NCBI RefSeq assembly: GCF_008642275.1
Contig: NZ_CP029189.1
Location: 1,421,001-1,485,000, forward strand
From: Streptomyces venezuelae
Lineage (GTDB): Bacteria; Actinomycetota; Actinomycetes; Streptomycetales; Streptomycetaceae
Reading direction: 5' to 3'
DNA length: 64,000 nt
Below are positions 25,865 through 34,413 of this stretch, piece after piece. Below the pieces are notes generated by a model that ran no database searches, was not told where the DNA came from, and saw nothing but the letters and a program-made list of their open reading frames with translations. Each line of letters begins with the position of its first letter. Positions within the stretch are counted from its first letter, which is position 1. Made by a program: the position numbers and the translations under genes.

Positions 25865-25919
25865 TCAACTCGTCGCCAGGGAGCGAAGGGGGAAAACCCC
25901 GGAGCGAACACGGTGACCT

Positions 25920-25992
<73 letters not shown>

Positions 25993-26031
25993 CGAAGTGG
26001 GGGATCTTCCCGAGAACCCCCGCAGCTCCAG

Positions 26032-26105
26032 GGTGGAGTGGCCGAGAGGCGAGGCAACGGCCTGCAAAGCCGTCTACACGGGTTCAAATCCCGTCTCCAC
26101 CTCCA
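26032..26105 (+). tRNA. tRNA-Cys (anticodon GCA)
   Basis: 71 bases plus an encoded CCA. Acceptor GGTGGAG/CTCCACC with U73, the identity base for Cys; anticodon loop CTGCAAA within ACGGC/GCCGT; T-arm CGGGTTCAAATCCCG. The only tRNA here with CCA in the DNA, which follows at 26103-26105. Confidence 0.96.
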
Positions 26106-26106
26106 A

Positions 26107-26178
26107 GGACGATTAGCTCAGCGGGAGAGCGCTTCCCTGACACGGAAGAGGTCACTGGTTCAATCCCAGTATCGTCCA
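26107..26178 (+). tRNA. tRNA-Val (anticodon GAC), copy 1
   Basis: 72 bases; acceptor GGACGAT/ATCGTCC, A73; anticodon stem CTTCC/GGAAG with loop CTGACAC. Starts one base after the CCA of tRNA-Cys. Confidence 0.97.
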
Positions 26179-26197
26179 CTGATCCGCAAGGATCCCC

Positions 26198-26269
26198 GCG
26201 CGATTAGCTCAGCGGGAGAGCGCTTCCCTGACACGGAAGAGGTCACTGGTTCAATCCCAGTATCGCGCA
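26198..26269 (+). tRNA. tRNA-Val (anticodon GAC), copy 2
   Basis: 72 bases; acceptor GCGCGAT/ATCGCGC. The body is identical to copy 1 apart from the acceptor stem, where compensatory changes keep pairing. Confidence 0.97.
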
Positions 26270-26321
26270 CGCAGCACCTGCACCACCTAGTTCCACCTGC
26301 GGCTTTCGAGCTGCGGAGCCC

Positions 26322-26393
26322 GCGCGATTAGCTCAGCGGGAGAGCGCTTCCCTGACACGGAAGAGGTCACTGGTTCAATCCCAGTATCGCGCA
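26322..26393 (+). tRNA. tRNA-Val (anticodon GAC), copy 3
   Basis: 72 bases, identical in sequence to copy 2. The three GAC copies and the two CAC copies at 16.9 and 19.5 kb give five valine tRNA genes in 10 kb. Confidence 0.97.
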
Positions 26394-26400
26394 CCACCTG

Positions 26401-26432
26401 AAAGCCCCGGCCGTTTCCACGGTCGGGGCTTT
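26401..26432 (+). terminator. Terminator of the tRNA cluster
   Basis: Arms AAAGCCCCG (26401-26409) and CGGGGCTTT (26424-26432), with further pairing inside the loop and a short T run at the end of the second arm. It begins 8 bases after the last tRNA-Val. Confidence 0.8.
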
Positions 26433-26517
26433 CGCGTTCGTCCGCACGGGTGGGTCCATGGAGGGGGCGCGTGGGAGGGGCCCACGCATGGACGTACGCG
26501 GAACGGCGTGCACGAAA

Positions 26518-26563
26518 AAGGGTGCTGCCCGTCCGACTCCCCAGTCGTACGGGCAGCACCCTT
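26518..26563 (-). terminator. Hairpin terminator of the small membrane-protein gene
   Basis: A 15-base-pair perfect stem (26518-26532 and 26549-26563) with a 16-base loop; on the minus strand the second arm is followed by T residues. It lies about 90 bases after the stop of the leftward gene at 26656. Confidence 0.75.
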
Positions 26564-26655
26564 CACCTGCCGTCCGTCCGCCGCTCCCCCGTCCCCACGG
26601 GGTTAGGCAGGCCGATGTCCCGGTCCGGGCCGCTCTCCCGGACCCGGGGCGCCGC

Positions 26656-26841
26656 TCAGCGCCCCAGCATCACGCCCACGGACGACGCCTGCGCCGCCAG
26701 CTGATCGAAACCTCCGAAGAGGAAGAGCAGCAGGGCGGCCAGGGGGAGCACCATGGCCGCGGCCACCAGGGGATGGCGGGTACCGGACTCGTGGCCGTTG
26801 AACGCGAATGCCTTGCGTCCCTGCCGTGCGATGTCCGCCAT
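26656..26841 (-). CDS. Small single-pass membrane protein (61 aa)
   Basis: 61 residues: an N-terminal soluble part (MADIARQGRKAFAFNGHESG) and one transmembrane helix at about 25-44 (LVAAAMVLPLAALLLFLFGG), then a short tail. The ATG at 26841 has a good GGGAGAGG Shine-Dalgarno. A strong hairpin follows the gene. I know no family for it; the ribosome site, helix and terminator together support a real small gene. Confidence 0.65.
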   Translation of the reverse strand: MADIARQGRKAFAFNGHESGTRHPLVAAAMVLPLAALLLFLFGGFDQLAAQASSVGVMLGR

Positions 26842-27392
26842 GGTCCTCTCCCTGTCGTCTGGCAGCGGCGGGCTCGTGACCTCGGGGGACGAGTGCGCCA
26901 CCCGCCGCTTGTCTTCAACACTAGGCGGGCGGGCGGCTCCTGGCCTCATGCCCTCGTACCCATTGCCGGGCCTCCAGGAGGATGACGGGACCTCCCCCGT
27001 GTACTCCCCTGGGTGGAGACCGCTCCCCCGCAATGAGGGACTTCCCGGAGGGGATGACCGGAGGGTAGTGACTTCGCTCACTTCCGTCACTGCCCGTTGC
27101 CGCGTGTCCGAGCACCGGCCAACGGCACGATCGACTCGGCCGCGGGCCGCCGACCGGAGCCCCGGAGTGGGACCGGACCTGCTCGGGGGCACCAATCCCC
27201 TTGGCGCAGAAGGCGCTTGGTCCGGCGGGTGGCCCCGGAAGTGCGCCCGGACGGCGGCGCCGACGCCCCCTCACGTGTGCTGTGGCGCACTGACAACCGA
27301 ATCCCCCGGCGAGGGCGCGGCCTCTGAGCACGTATGCCGGATGGTCCGTAAGCTGTGCCACGTCAACAGGACGACCGGTCAGCGGGGTGGAC
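26842..27392. other. 551-base interval without a recognisable gene
   Basis: Between the 61-residue membrane protein and the kinase. Open frames here are low-quality (Arg/Ser/Pro-rich, no start signals). The stretch 27061-27095 has several TCAC/GTGA elements (AGTGACTTCGCTCACT) that might be regulator sites. It should carry the kinase promoter, which I cannot locate. Confidence 0.4.
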
Positions 27393-28610
27393 ATGGCGAT
27401 GATGCGGCTCCGGCGCGAGGACCCGCGTGTCGTCGGCTCGTTCAGACTGCACCGACGGCTCGGTGCCGGCGGCATGGGCGTGGTCTACCTGGGATCGGAC
27501 CGGCGCGGGCAGCGGGTCGCGCTCAAGGTCATCCGGCCGGACCTGGCCGAGGACCAGGAGTTCCGCTCGCGGTTCGCCCGGGAGGTGTCCGCGGCCCGGC
27601 GGATCCGGGGCGGATGCACGGCGCGCCTGGTCGCCGCGGACCTGGAGGCCGAGCGGCCGTGGTTCGCCACGCAGTACGTGCCCGGCCCCTCGCTGCACGA
27701 CAAGGTGGCCGAGGAGGGCCCCCTGACGGCCGCACAGATCGCCGCCGTGGGTGCCGCGCTCTCCGAGGGCCTGGTCGCCGTGCACGAGGCGGGGGTCGTC
27801 CACCGGGACCTCAAGCCCTCGAACATCCTGCTGTCGCCCAAGGGCCCCCGGATCATCGACTTCGGGATCGCCTGGGCCACCGGGGCGAGCACCCTCACCC
27901 ATGTGGGTACGGCCGTGGGCTCCCCCGGCTTCCTCGCACCCGAGCAGGTGCGCGGCGCCGCCGTCACCCCGGCCACCGACGTCTTCGCCCTCGGCGCCAC
28001 GCTGGCCTACGCGGCCACCGCCGACTCACCCTTCGGGCACGGCAGTTCCGAGGTCATGCTGTACCGCGTGGTGCACGAGGAGCCGCACCTCCAGGGCGTG
28101 CCGGACGCGCTGGCGCCCCTGGTGCGGGCCTGCCTCGCCAAGGACCCCGAGGAGCGGCCCAGCACGCTCCAGCTGTCGATGCGGCTCAAGGAGATCGCGG
28201 CCCGCGAGGCGCAGGGGCTCTCGGACGGGCGTCCGCCGGCCCAGCGGGCCCGGGCCGAGCGGCCGACCGGGCGGCTGCCCGAGGCGGAGCGGATCGGCGG
28301 CGCGGGCGAGGAGTACCCCGGCCGGCGTGCGGAGCGTCGTACGGGCGGCAGCACCACACCCCGCGCCCAGGGCGGCGCTCCGGGCGGTCCGCACTCGCGG
28401 CCCTCGTCCTCCCGTCACCCGCAGCACCCCGGGGGCCCGTCCTCCCGGCCGACCTCGGGTCGTACGGGCGGCCGTCCGGCCCCCAGGACGACGGGGACGG
28501 GACGGCGCCCCTCACGGCCGGACCCGAAGCTGATGCGGCAGCGGCTGATCGTGTTCGTGGTGGTGACGCTGATCGTGGCGCTGGGCATCGCGGCGGCCCA
28601 GAAGCTGTAG
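27393..28610 (+). CDS. Membrane-anchored Ser/Thr protein kinase (Hanks type)
   Basis: 405 residues. Kinase domain about 15-265 with Gly loop LGAGGMGVVYLG, VALKVIRPDL (ATP Lys), catalytic loop HRDLKPSN, DFG in IIDFGIAW, and GSPGFLAPEQ; all catalytic residues are present, so it should be active. A Pro/Arg/Ser/Gly-rich linker of about 110 residues follows. The chain ends in one transmembrane helix (LIVFVVVTLIVALGIAAAQ) with almost nothing outside, so no PASTA or other sensor domain. ATG 27393 is chosen for its GGGG site; ATG 27399 is possible. Confidence 0.92.
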   Translation: MAMMRLRREDPRVVGSFRLHRRLGAGGMGVVYLGSDRRGQRVALKVIRPDLAEDQEFRSRFAREVSAARRIRGGCTARLVAADLEAERPWFATQYVPGPSLHDKVAEEGPLTAAQIAAVGAALSEGLVAVHEAGVVHRDLKPSNILLSPKGPRIIDFGIAWATGASTLTHVGTAVGSPGFLAPEQVRGAAVTPATDVFALGATLAYAATADSPFGHGSSEVMLYRVVHEEPHLQGVPDALAPLVRACLAKDPEERPSTLQLSMRLKEIAAREAQGLSDGRPPAQRARAERPTGRLPEAERIGGAGEEYPGRRAERRTGGSTTPRAQGGAPGGPHSRPSSSRHPQHPGGPSSRPTSGRTGGRPAPRTTGTGRRPSRPDPKLMRQRLIVFVVVTLIVALGIAAAQKL

Positions 28611-28633
28611 CCCCGGCCGCGGCTCCGGCGGTC

Positions 28634-29452
28634 CTACCCGGCGGCGCGGCCCTGGGCTACGGCGTAGAAGGCGACCGCGGCCGCCGCGCCCACGTTCAGC
28701 GAGTCCACGCCGTGCGCCATGGGGATGCGCACCCACTCGTCGGCGGCGACCAGCGCGGGCGTGGACAGGCCGTCGCCCTCGGCGCCCAGCATCAGCGCGA
28801 CCCGCTCCAGGGACTGCGGGGCGGCCACGTCGATCGGCGTGGCCTTCTCGTGCGGGGTCAGGGCGAGCAGCTTGAAGCCCGCCTCCCGCACCGAGTCCAG
28901 GCTCTTGGGCCAGGCCTCCAGGCGGGCGTAGGGCACGGAGAACACCGCTCCCATGGAGACCTTCACGGACCGGCGGTAGAGCGGGTCGGCGCAGTCGGGC
29001 GACAGCAGTACCGCGTCCATGCCGAGGGCGGCGGCGCTGCGGAAGATGGCCCCGATGTTGGTGTGGTCGTTGACCGCCTCCATGACGACCACCCGGCGGG
29101 TCGTGGAGAGCAGTTCCTCGGCCGTGGGCAGCGGCTTGCGCTGCATGGAGGCCAGGGCTCCGCGGTGCACGTGGTAGCCGGTGACGCGCTCGGCGAGCTC
29201 GGGGCTCACGGCGTAGACCGGTGCCGGGAGTTCGTCGATGACGTCGCGCATGACGTCGACCCACTTGGCTGAGAGCAGCATCGAGCGCATCTCGTACCCG
29301 GCGTCCTTGGCGCGTCTGATGACCTTCTCGCCCTCGGCGATGAAAAGGCCTTCCGCGGGTTCGCGCCTGCGCCGGAGTTCGACGTCGGTCAGGCCCGTGT
29401 AGTCGCGCAGGCGCGGGTCGTCGGGGTCGGTCACGGTGATGAGATCAGCCAC
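28634..29452 (-). CDS. SpoU/TrmH-family RNA 2'-O-methyltransferase
   Basis: 272 residues. SPOUT methyltransferase with an N-terminal substrate-binding domain (about 15-100, GLFIAEGEKVIRRAK) and the trefoil-knot domain: motif 1 EAVNDHTNIGAIFRSAAALG, motif 2 LMLGAEGDGLS, motif 3 IPMAHGVDSLNVGAAAAVA. It methylates rRNA or tRNA from S-adenosylmethionine; the exact target cannot be told. GTG start at 29452. Convergent with the kinase gene; not obviously part of the adjacent cobalamin genes though on the same strand. Confidence 0.9.
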   Translation of the reverse strand: MADLITVTDPDDPRLRDYTGLTDVELRRRREPAEGLFIAEGEKVIRRAKDAGYEMRSMLLSAKWVDVMRDVIDELPAPVYAVSPELAERVTGYHVHRGALASMQRKPLPTAEELLSTTRRVVVMEAVNDHTNIGAIFRSAAALGMDAVLLSPDCADPLYRRSVKVSMGAVFSVPYARLEAWPKSLDSVREAGFKLLALTPHEKATPIDVAAPQSLERVALMLGAEGDGLSTPALVAADEWVRIPMAHGVDSLNVGAAAAVAFYAVAQGRAAG

Positions 29453-29494
29453 AGGGTGATACTGCCTTGTCCGGGGTGCGGTGCCAACGGCCTG

Positions 29495-30739
29495 TCAGGC
29501 GCTGGTGGTGGGAAGGGTGGGGGCGCCCGGACCGTTCACGCGGACGACCTCGCCGATGACGATGACGGCCGGCGGTCGGACCTCTTCGGCGCGCACGGTC
29601 TCGCCGACCGTGGCCAGGGTGGCGTCGACGCGGCGCTGGGTGGCGGTGGTGCCCTCCTGGATCACCGCGACGGGGGTGTCCGCGGAGCGGCCGTGGCGCA
29701 CCAGCGCCCCGGCGATCAGGCCGATCTTGTCGACGCCCATGAGGATCACCAGGGTGCCGGTGAGCTTGGCGAGCGAGGCCCAGTCCACGAGCGAGCGCGG
29801 GTCGTCGGGGCCGACGTGGCCGCTGACCACGGTGAACTCGTGCGCGACCCCGCGGTGGGTGACCGGGATCCCGACGGCGCCGGGGACCGAGATGGAGCTG
29901 GAGATGCCGGGGACGACGGTGCAGGGGATGCCGGCCTCGGCGAGGGCCTGGAGCTCCTCCATGCCGCGGCCGAAGACGTACGGGTCCCCGCCCTTGAGCC
30001 GGACCACGGCCTTGCCGGCCTTGGCGTGCTCGATCAGGGCGTTGTTGATGGCCTCCTGGGCCATGAACCGGCCGTACGGGATCTTCGCGGCATCGATGAC
30101 CTCGACGTGCGGCGGAAGCTCGTCGAGCAGGTCACGGGGGCCGAGCCGGTCGGCGATGACCACGTCGGCCTCGGCGAGGAGGCGGCGGCCGCGCACGGTG
30201 ATCAGGTCCGGGTCGCCGGGGCCGCCGCCGACCAGTGCCACGCCCGGGGTGGCCTTGTGCCGGTGGGCGGGGGCGGTGAGGGTGCCGTCGCGCAGGCCCT
30301 CCACGACGGCGTCGCGGACGGCGGCGGAGCGCCGGGGGTCGTTGCCGGTCAGCACGGCGACGGTGACGCCCTCGATGCGGCCGGTCGCGGGGGTCCAGGC
30401 GGTGGCGGCGGAGGCGTCGTCGGCACGGACGCACCACACGCGCTCACGCTCGGCCTCGGCGGAGGCGCGCTCGTTGTCCTCGCGGTTCTGGGTGGCGATC
30501 AGCGCGTACCAGGCGTCGGCGAGGTCACCGTCCTGGTAGCGGCGGCGCTCCCAGCGGATCTCGCCGGTCTCGGCCATGGCGTCCACCGACGGGGTGGCGG
30601 AGGGCGAGATGAGCAGGACGTCGGCGCCGGCCGCGACGAGCGCGGGAAGGCGACGCTGCGCGACCTGTCCGCCGCCGATGACGACGACGCGGCGGCCGGC
30701 GAGGCGGAGTCCTACGGGGTAGGCGGGGGTGTCGGCCAT
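29495..30739 (-). CDS. cobA: Precorrin-2 dehydrogenase / uroporphyrinogen-III C-methyltransferase fusion
   Basis: 414 residues in two parts. Residues 1-150: Rossmann domain LAGRRVVVIGGGQVAQRRLPAL, the NAD-dependent precorrin-2 dehydrogenase/siroheme-synthase-like half. Residues about 165-410: SUMT with VALVGGGPGDPDLITVRG, the RLKGGDPYVFGRG motif and PGISSSISVPGAVGIPVTHRG. SUMT makes precorrin-2, the branch point to siroheme and B12. The arrangement resembles CysG but without a clear chelatase centre. ATG at 30739. First of a set of corrin genes read leftward. SUMT activity secure; role of the N-terminal half inferred. Confidence 0.9.
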   Translation of the reverse strand: MADTPAYPVGLRLAGRRVVVIGGGQVAQRRLPALVAAGADVLLISPSATPSVDAMAETGEIRWERRRYQDGDLADAWYALIATQNREDNERASAEAERERVWCVRADDASAATAWTPATGRIEGVTVAVLTGNDPRRSAAVRDAVVEGLRDGTLTAPAHRHKATPGVALVGGGPGDPDLITVRGRRLLAEADVVIADRLGPRDLLDELPPHVEVIDAAKIPYGRFMAQEAINNALIEHAKAGKAVVRLKGGDPYVFGRGMEELQALAEAGIPCTVVPGISSSISVPGAVGIPVTHRGVAHEFTVVSGHVGPDDPRSLVDWASLAKLTGTLVILMGVDKIGLIAGALVRHGRSADTPVAVIQEGTTATQRRVDATLATVGETVRAEEVRPPAVIVIGEVVRVNGPGAPTLPTTSA

Positions 30740-30940
30740 GGCGGTGCGGCTCCTGGTGCGGCAGTCGTTCTGTGTTGCCGCTGCGGCTCTGGAGCGGCGG
30801 TGTGCTGACGTGCGGGTTCTCGGTCCGGGTCCACCATACGGCGCGGGCCGTTCCGAGGCGCGGACGGGGCTGCGCCCGGCTCCCGCCGGGCCCGATGTGC
30901 GGGGTCGGCCTCGTGCCGTACGTGGGTGCCGGTCACGGAT

Positions 30941-30985
30941 CGGGGCTCCGCCCCGGACCCCGCGCCTCAAACGCCGGCGGGGCTG
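30941..30985. repeat. Streptomyces dispersed intergenic repeat (CTCAAACGCCGGCGGGG type)
   Basis: The 446-base gap 30740-31185 holds no gene. In it, CGGGGC-TCC-GCCCCG (30941-30955) followed by CCCCGC...CTCAAACGCC...GCGGGG matches, from memory, a short hairpin-rich element scattered between Streptomyces genes. A degenerate relative (GGGGCTGCGCCCGGCTCC) lies at about 30868-30885. Number of genomic copies cannot be seen here. Confidence 0.6.
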
Positions 30986-31137
30986 ATTCTGCTCGGAGGG
31001 CCGGATCAGCCGTGGGGCGGGGACACTCCGGGATGTCCCCGCGGGCCGAGCGAACCCACCGCCGGTCAACGGACCGGTCCGGCTCGGGGTTCGCGAGCCG
31101 AGGAGCCGAGGAGACGTCCCGGAGGGGCGCCGCCCCA

Positions 31138-31172
31138 CCCGGAGCCACCCCCGCCCGGGGGGTGGCTCCGGG
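31138..31172 (-). terminator. Terminator of the BluB-CobT gene
   Basis: A 15-base-pair perfect stem (31138-31152 and 31158-31172) with a 5-base loop, 14 bases after the stop codon. Confidence 0.85.
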
Positions 31173-31185
31173 CAGACGGGCCGGG

Positions 31186-34100
31186 CTACTTCTCCGTCAC
31201 GCCGGCCGAGTCGAAGGTGGCGACCTCGTGCATCGCGCGGGCCGCGCTCTGGACCAGGGGAAGGGCGAGCAGGGCGCCCGTGCCCTCGCCGAGGCGGAGG
31301 TCCAGGTCGACCAGCGGGCGCAGGCCCAGCTTGTTGAGCGCCGCGACGTGGCCCGGCTCGGCGCTGCGGTGGCCCGCGATGCAGGCCGACAGGGACTCGG
31401 GGGCGATGGCGCGGGCCACCAGGGCGGCTGCTCCGGCGCTGACGCCGTCCAGGATCACGGGGGTGCGCAGCGAGGCGCCGCCGAGGAGGAGGCCGACGAT
31501 GGCCGCGTGCTCCAGGCCTCCGATGGCCGCGAGGACGCCGATCGGGTCCGCCGGGTCGGGCTGGTGGAGTTCCAGGGCCCGGCGGACGACCTCGACCTTG
31601 CGGGCGTGCGTCTCGTCGTTGATGCCCGTCCCGCGGCCGGTGACCTCGGCCGGGTCGACGCCGGTGAAGACCGAGATCAGGGCCGCGGACACGGTGGTGT
31701 TCGCGATGCCCATCTCGCCCGTGAGGAGGGCCTTGTTGCCCGCGGCGACGAGGTCACGGGCCGTTTCGATGCCCACCTCGATGGCCGCGACGGCTTCCTC
31801 GCGGGTCATCGCGGGGCCGGTGGAGAGGTCGGCGGTGCCGGGGCGGACCTTGCGCGGGAGCAGACCCGGGGTGGCCGGGAGGTCGCCCGCGACGCCGACG
31901 TCGATCACGCAGACCTCGGCGCCGACCTGGTTGGCGAAGGCGTTGCAGACCGCTCCGCCGCCCAGGAAGTTGGCCACCATCTGCGTGGTGACCTCCTGCG
32001 GCCACGGGGTGACGCCCTGGGCGTGCACGCCGTGGTCACCGGCGAAGATCGCGACCGCGGCCGGCTCGGGGATCGGCGGCGGGCAGACCCGGGAGAGGCC
32101 GGACAGCTGGGCGGAGATGATCTCCAGCATGCCCAGCGCCCCGGCGGGCTTGGTCATGCGCTTCTGGCGCTCCCAGGCCTCGCCCAGTGCCTTCGCGTCG
32201 AGCGGGCGGATGCTGGCGACCGTCTCCGAGAGCAGGTCGTGCGGCTCCTCGCCGGGCAGCGCGCGTCGGCCGTAGGTCTCCTCGTGGACCACCCAGGAGA
32301 GCGGCCGGCGCTGCGACCAGCCGGCCTGGGCCAGTTCGGGCTCGTCGGGGAACTCGTCGACGTAGCCGACGCAGAGGTAGGCGACGACTTCGAGGTGCTC
32401 GGGCAGGCCCAGTTCGCGGACCATCTCGCGCTCGTCGAAGAAGCTGACCCAGCCGACGCCGAGGCCTTCGGCGCGCGCGGCGAGCCAGAGGTTCTCGACG
32501 GCCAGGGCCGCGGAGTACGGGGCCATCTGCGGCTGGGTGTGCCGGCCGAGGGTGTGGCGGCCGCCGCGGGTGGGATCGGCGGTGACGACGATGTTCACCG
32601 GGGTGTCGAGGATGGCCTCGATCTTGAGTGCCTTGAACTGCTTGGCCCGCCCCTTGGGGAGCGACTTCGCGTAGGCCTCGCGCTGGCGCTGGGCGAGCTC
32701 GTGCATCGTCCGGCGGGTCTCGGCCGACCGGATGACGACGAAGTCCCACGGCTGGGAGTGGCCCACGCTGGGCGCGTGGTGCGCGGCTTCCAGGACGCGG
32801 AGCAGTACCTCGTGCGGGATGGGGTCGGTGCGGAACCCGTTGCGGATGTCACGGCGCTCGCGCATGACGCGCAGGACGGCCTCGCGCTCGGCGTCGGCGT
32901 ATCCGGGTGCCGCCTCGCCCGCGGCGGGGTCGACGGTCTCGGCGGAGTCGACGGTCTCGGCGGGGTCGACGGTCTGGGCGGTCTCTGCGGGGGCGCTCGC
33001 CGCGGGGTCGGCGGGTGCGGCGTCCCCGGCCTGGGGTTCGGCGGCGGCCGGCTCCGGCTGGGCGTGCGCGGCCACCGGCTCGGCCGGGACGGGCCCGGCG
33101 GGCTCGGGCTGCGGCTCCACGGATACGACCGGCTCGACCGCGACCGGCTGCAGCGGCTCGGCGGCCACCGGCTCGGGCTGGACCGCCGCCTCCGGCTGCG
33201 CCTCGACGACGGGCGCGGGCTGGACGGGCTCGGGCTGGACGGGTTCGGGCGCCTCGGCCGCGACCGGCTCCGCGGGGGCGGCCGGCTCGGGCTGCGGCTC
33301 CACGGCCACCGGCTCGACCGCGACCGGCTCGGCCGGGGCCGCCGGCTCGGGCGCGGCCTCCGGCTGTGCCTCGACGACGGGCTCGGGCCGGACCGGCTCG
33401 GCCACGACGGCCGCCACCGGCTCGGGCTGGGGCTGGGGCTCCGCGGATACGGGCTGGACCGCGACCGGCTCGGGCTGCGGCTCCGGCTCGACGGCGACCG
33501 GCTGCGGCTCGGCCGCGACCGGCTGCGGCTCGATCGCGACCGGCTGCGCCGACTCGGCGGCCACCGGTTCGGGCTGGACCGCCGGTTCCGCGGGGGCCGG
33601 GACGGACTCGGGCTCCACGGGCTGCGCCGCGGCCTCGGCCGAGGGCTCCACCGGCGCTGCGGCGGGCTCCGCCACCGGCTCGGGCGCGGCCACGGGCTCC
33701 GGCGTCCACGGGGCACCGGCCTGCGGCGGGACCTCGCTCAGCTGGGCCGCGGACGCCGGGGCGGCCTCGGCCCGGATGTCCAGGTACTCGGGTCCCATGG
33801 TCGGGGGACCCGCCTGGGGGAAGGGCGCGGGCACCACCGGGGTGCTCACGGCGGCCACCGGGGCGGCCTGGGCCGGCGCCGCGGCCGGGCCGCGGTCGGC
33901 GAGGGAACGTACGACTCCGCCGTTGGCCTCGGGCACGGGCGGGCCCATGTGCAGAGGGCGCCGGACGGGGGCGGCGGGGGCCGCCGGGGGCGGGACGACG
34001 AGCCCGCCGAGGTCGAGGGAGCCGGAATCCCGGCCGCCCGTCTCGTGCGCGCCCGCGCTGTAGCCGCCGTCGGGGAACACGGGCGGGGGGAACTCGGTGT

Positions 34101-34413
34101 TCGCGGGGGCCTCGGCGTAGGCGGGCGCGGCCGCGTAGGACGGGTCCGTGTACAGCGGCGGCTCGCCGGGCTGGGGCGCGGGGAAGGCAGGGGCCTGCGG
34201 GACGACCTGCGGGTCGCTCCACGCGCCCTGGCCGCTCGGCATCAGCAGCAGTTCCTCGTCCTCCGGCTCGGCCGGGTTGTCCATGAGGTCCTGGAAGGCG
34301 TAGCCGGTGGGAATCGGTGCCGGGATCTGGACCGGAGCGGGGACGCTCTGCTGATCCACCATGCCCGCGTTGTCCGGGAGACCCTCGCCCGGGACCTGGC
34401 CGGTGTCAGTCAT
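31186..34413 (-). CDS. cobT: BluB-CobT fusion with long Pro/Ala/Glu-rich N-terminus (lower B12 ligand synthesis and activation)
   Basis: 1075 residues in three regions. Residues 1-500: low-complexity Pro, Ala, Glu, Val and Gln, presumably disordered. About 503-725: nitroreductase-fold BluB-like domain (RRDIRNGFRTDPIP, AAHHAPSVGHSQPWDFVVIR), which in its family cuts reduced FMN to 5,6-dimethylbenzimidazole. About 734-1075: CobT, which joins that base to ribose phosphate from nicotinate mononucleotide (RMTKPAGALG, AIFAGDHGVHAQGVT, catalytic Glu in DLRLGEGTGALLALPL). The fusion would channel the base between sites. Start ATG with GAGGGG upstream. Catalytic activity of the BluB part is inferred from homology. 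Confidence 0.9.
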   Translation of the reverse strand: MTDTGQVPGEGLPDNAGMVDQQSVPAPVQIPAPIPTGYAFQDLMDNPAEPEDEELLLMPSGQGAWSDPQVVPQAPAFPAPQPGEPPLYTDPSYAAAPAYAEAPANTEFPPPVFPDGGYSAGAHETGGRDSGSLDLGGLVVPPPAAPAAPVRRPLHMGPPVPEANGGVVRSLADRGPAAAPAQAAPVAAVSTPVVPAPFPQAGPPTMGPEYLDIRAEAAPASAAQLSEVPPQAGAPWTPEPVAAPEPVAEPAAAPVEPSAEAAAQPVEPESVPAPAEPAVQPEPVAAESAQPVAIEPQPVAAEPQPVAVEPEPQPEPVAVQPVSAEPQPQPEPVAAVVAEPVRPEPVVEAQPEAAPEPAAPAEPVAVEPVAVEPQPEPAAPAEPVAAEAPEPVQPEPVQPAPVVEAQPEAAVQPEPVAAEPLQPVAVEPVVSVEPQPEPAGPVPAEPVAAHAQPEPAAAEPQAGDAAPADPAASAPAETAQTVDPAETVDSAETVDPAAGEAAPGYADAEREAVLRVMRERRDIRNGFRTDPIPHEVLLRVLEAAHHAPSVGHSQPWDFVVIRSAETRRTMHELAQRQREAYAKSLPKGRAKQFKALKIEAILDTPVNIVVTADPTRGGRHTLGRHTQPQMAPYSAALAVENLWLAARAEGLGVGWVSFFDEREMVRELGLPEHLEVVAYLCVGYVDEFPDEPELAQAGWSQRRPLSWVVHEETYGRRALPGEEPHDLLSETVASIRPLDAKALGEAWERQKRMTKPAGALGMLEIISAQLSGLSRVCPPPIPEPAAVAIFAGDHGVHAQGVTPWPQEVTTQMVANFLGGGAVCNAFANQVGAEVCVIDVGVAGDLPATPGLLPRKVRPGTADLSTGPAMTREEAVAAIEVGIETARDLVAAGNKALLTGEMGIANTTVSAALISVFTGVDPAEVTGRGTGINDETHARKVEVVRRALELHQPDPADPIGVLAAIGGLEHAAIVGLLLGGASLRTPVILDGVSAGAAALVARAIAPESLSACIAGHRSAEPGHVAALNKLGLRPLVDLDLRLGEGTGALLALPLVQSAARAMHEVATFDSAGVTEK
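33040..33720. repeat. Degenerate tandem repeats coding the PAE-rich arm of CobT
   Basis: The DNA for residues about 230-460 is a patchwork of 12-45-base near-repeats coding QPEPVAAEP/EPVAVEPQ units. For example, the segments near 33190-33240 and 33358-33405 are close copies (VVEAQPEAA.. in the protein). Slippage or unequal recombination in this arm should make its length variable between strains. Confidence 0.75.
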
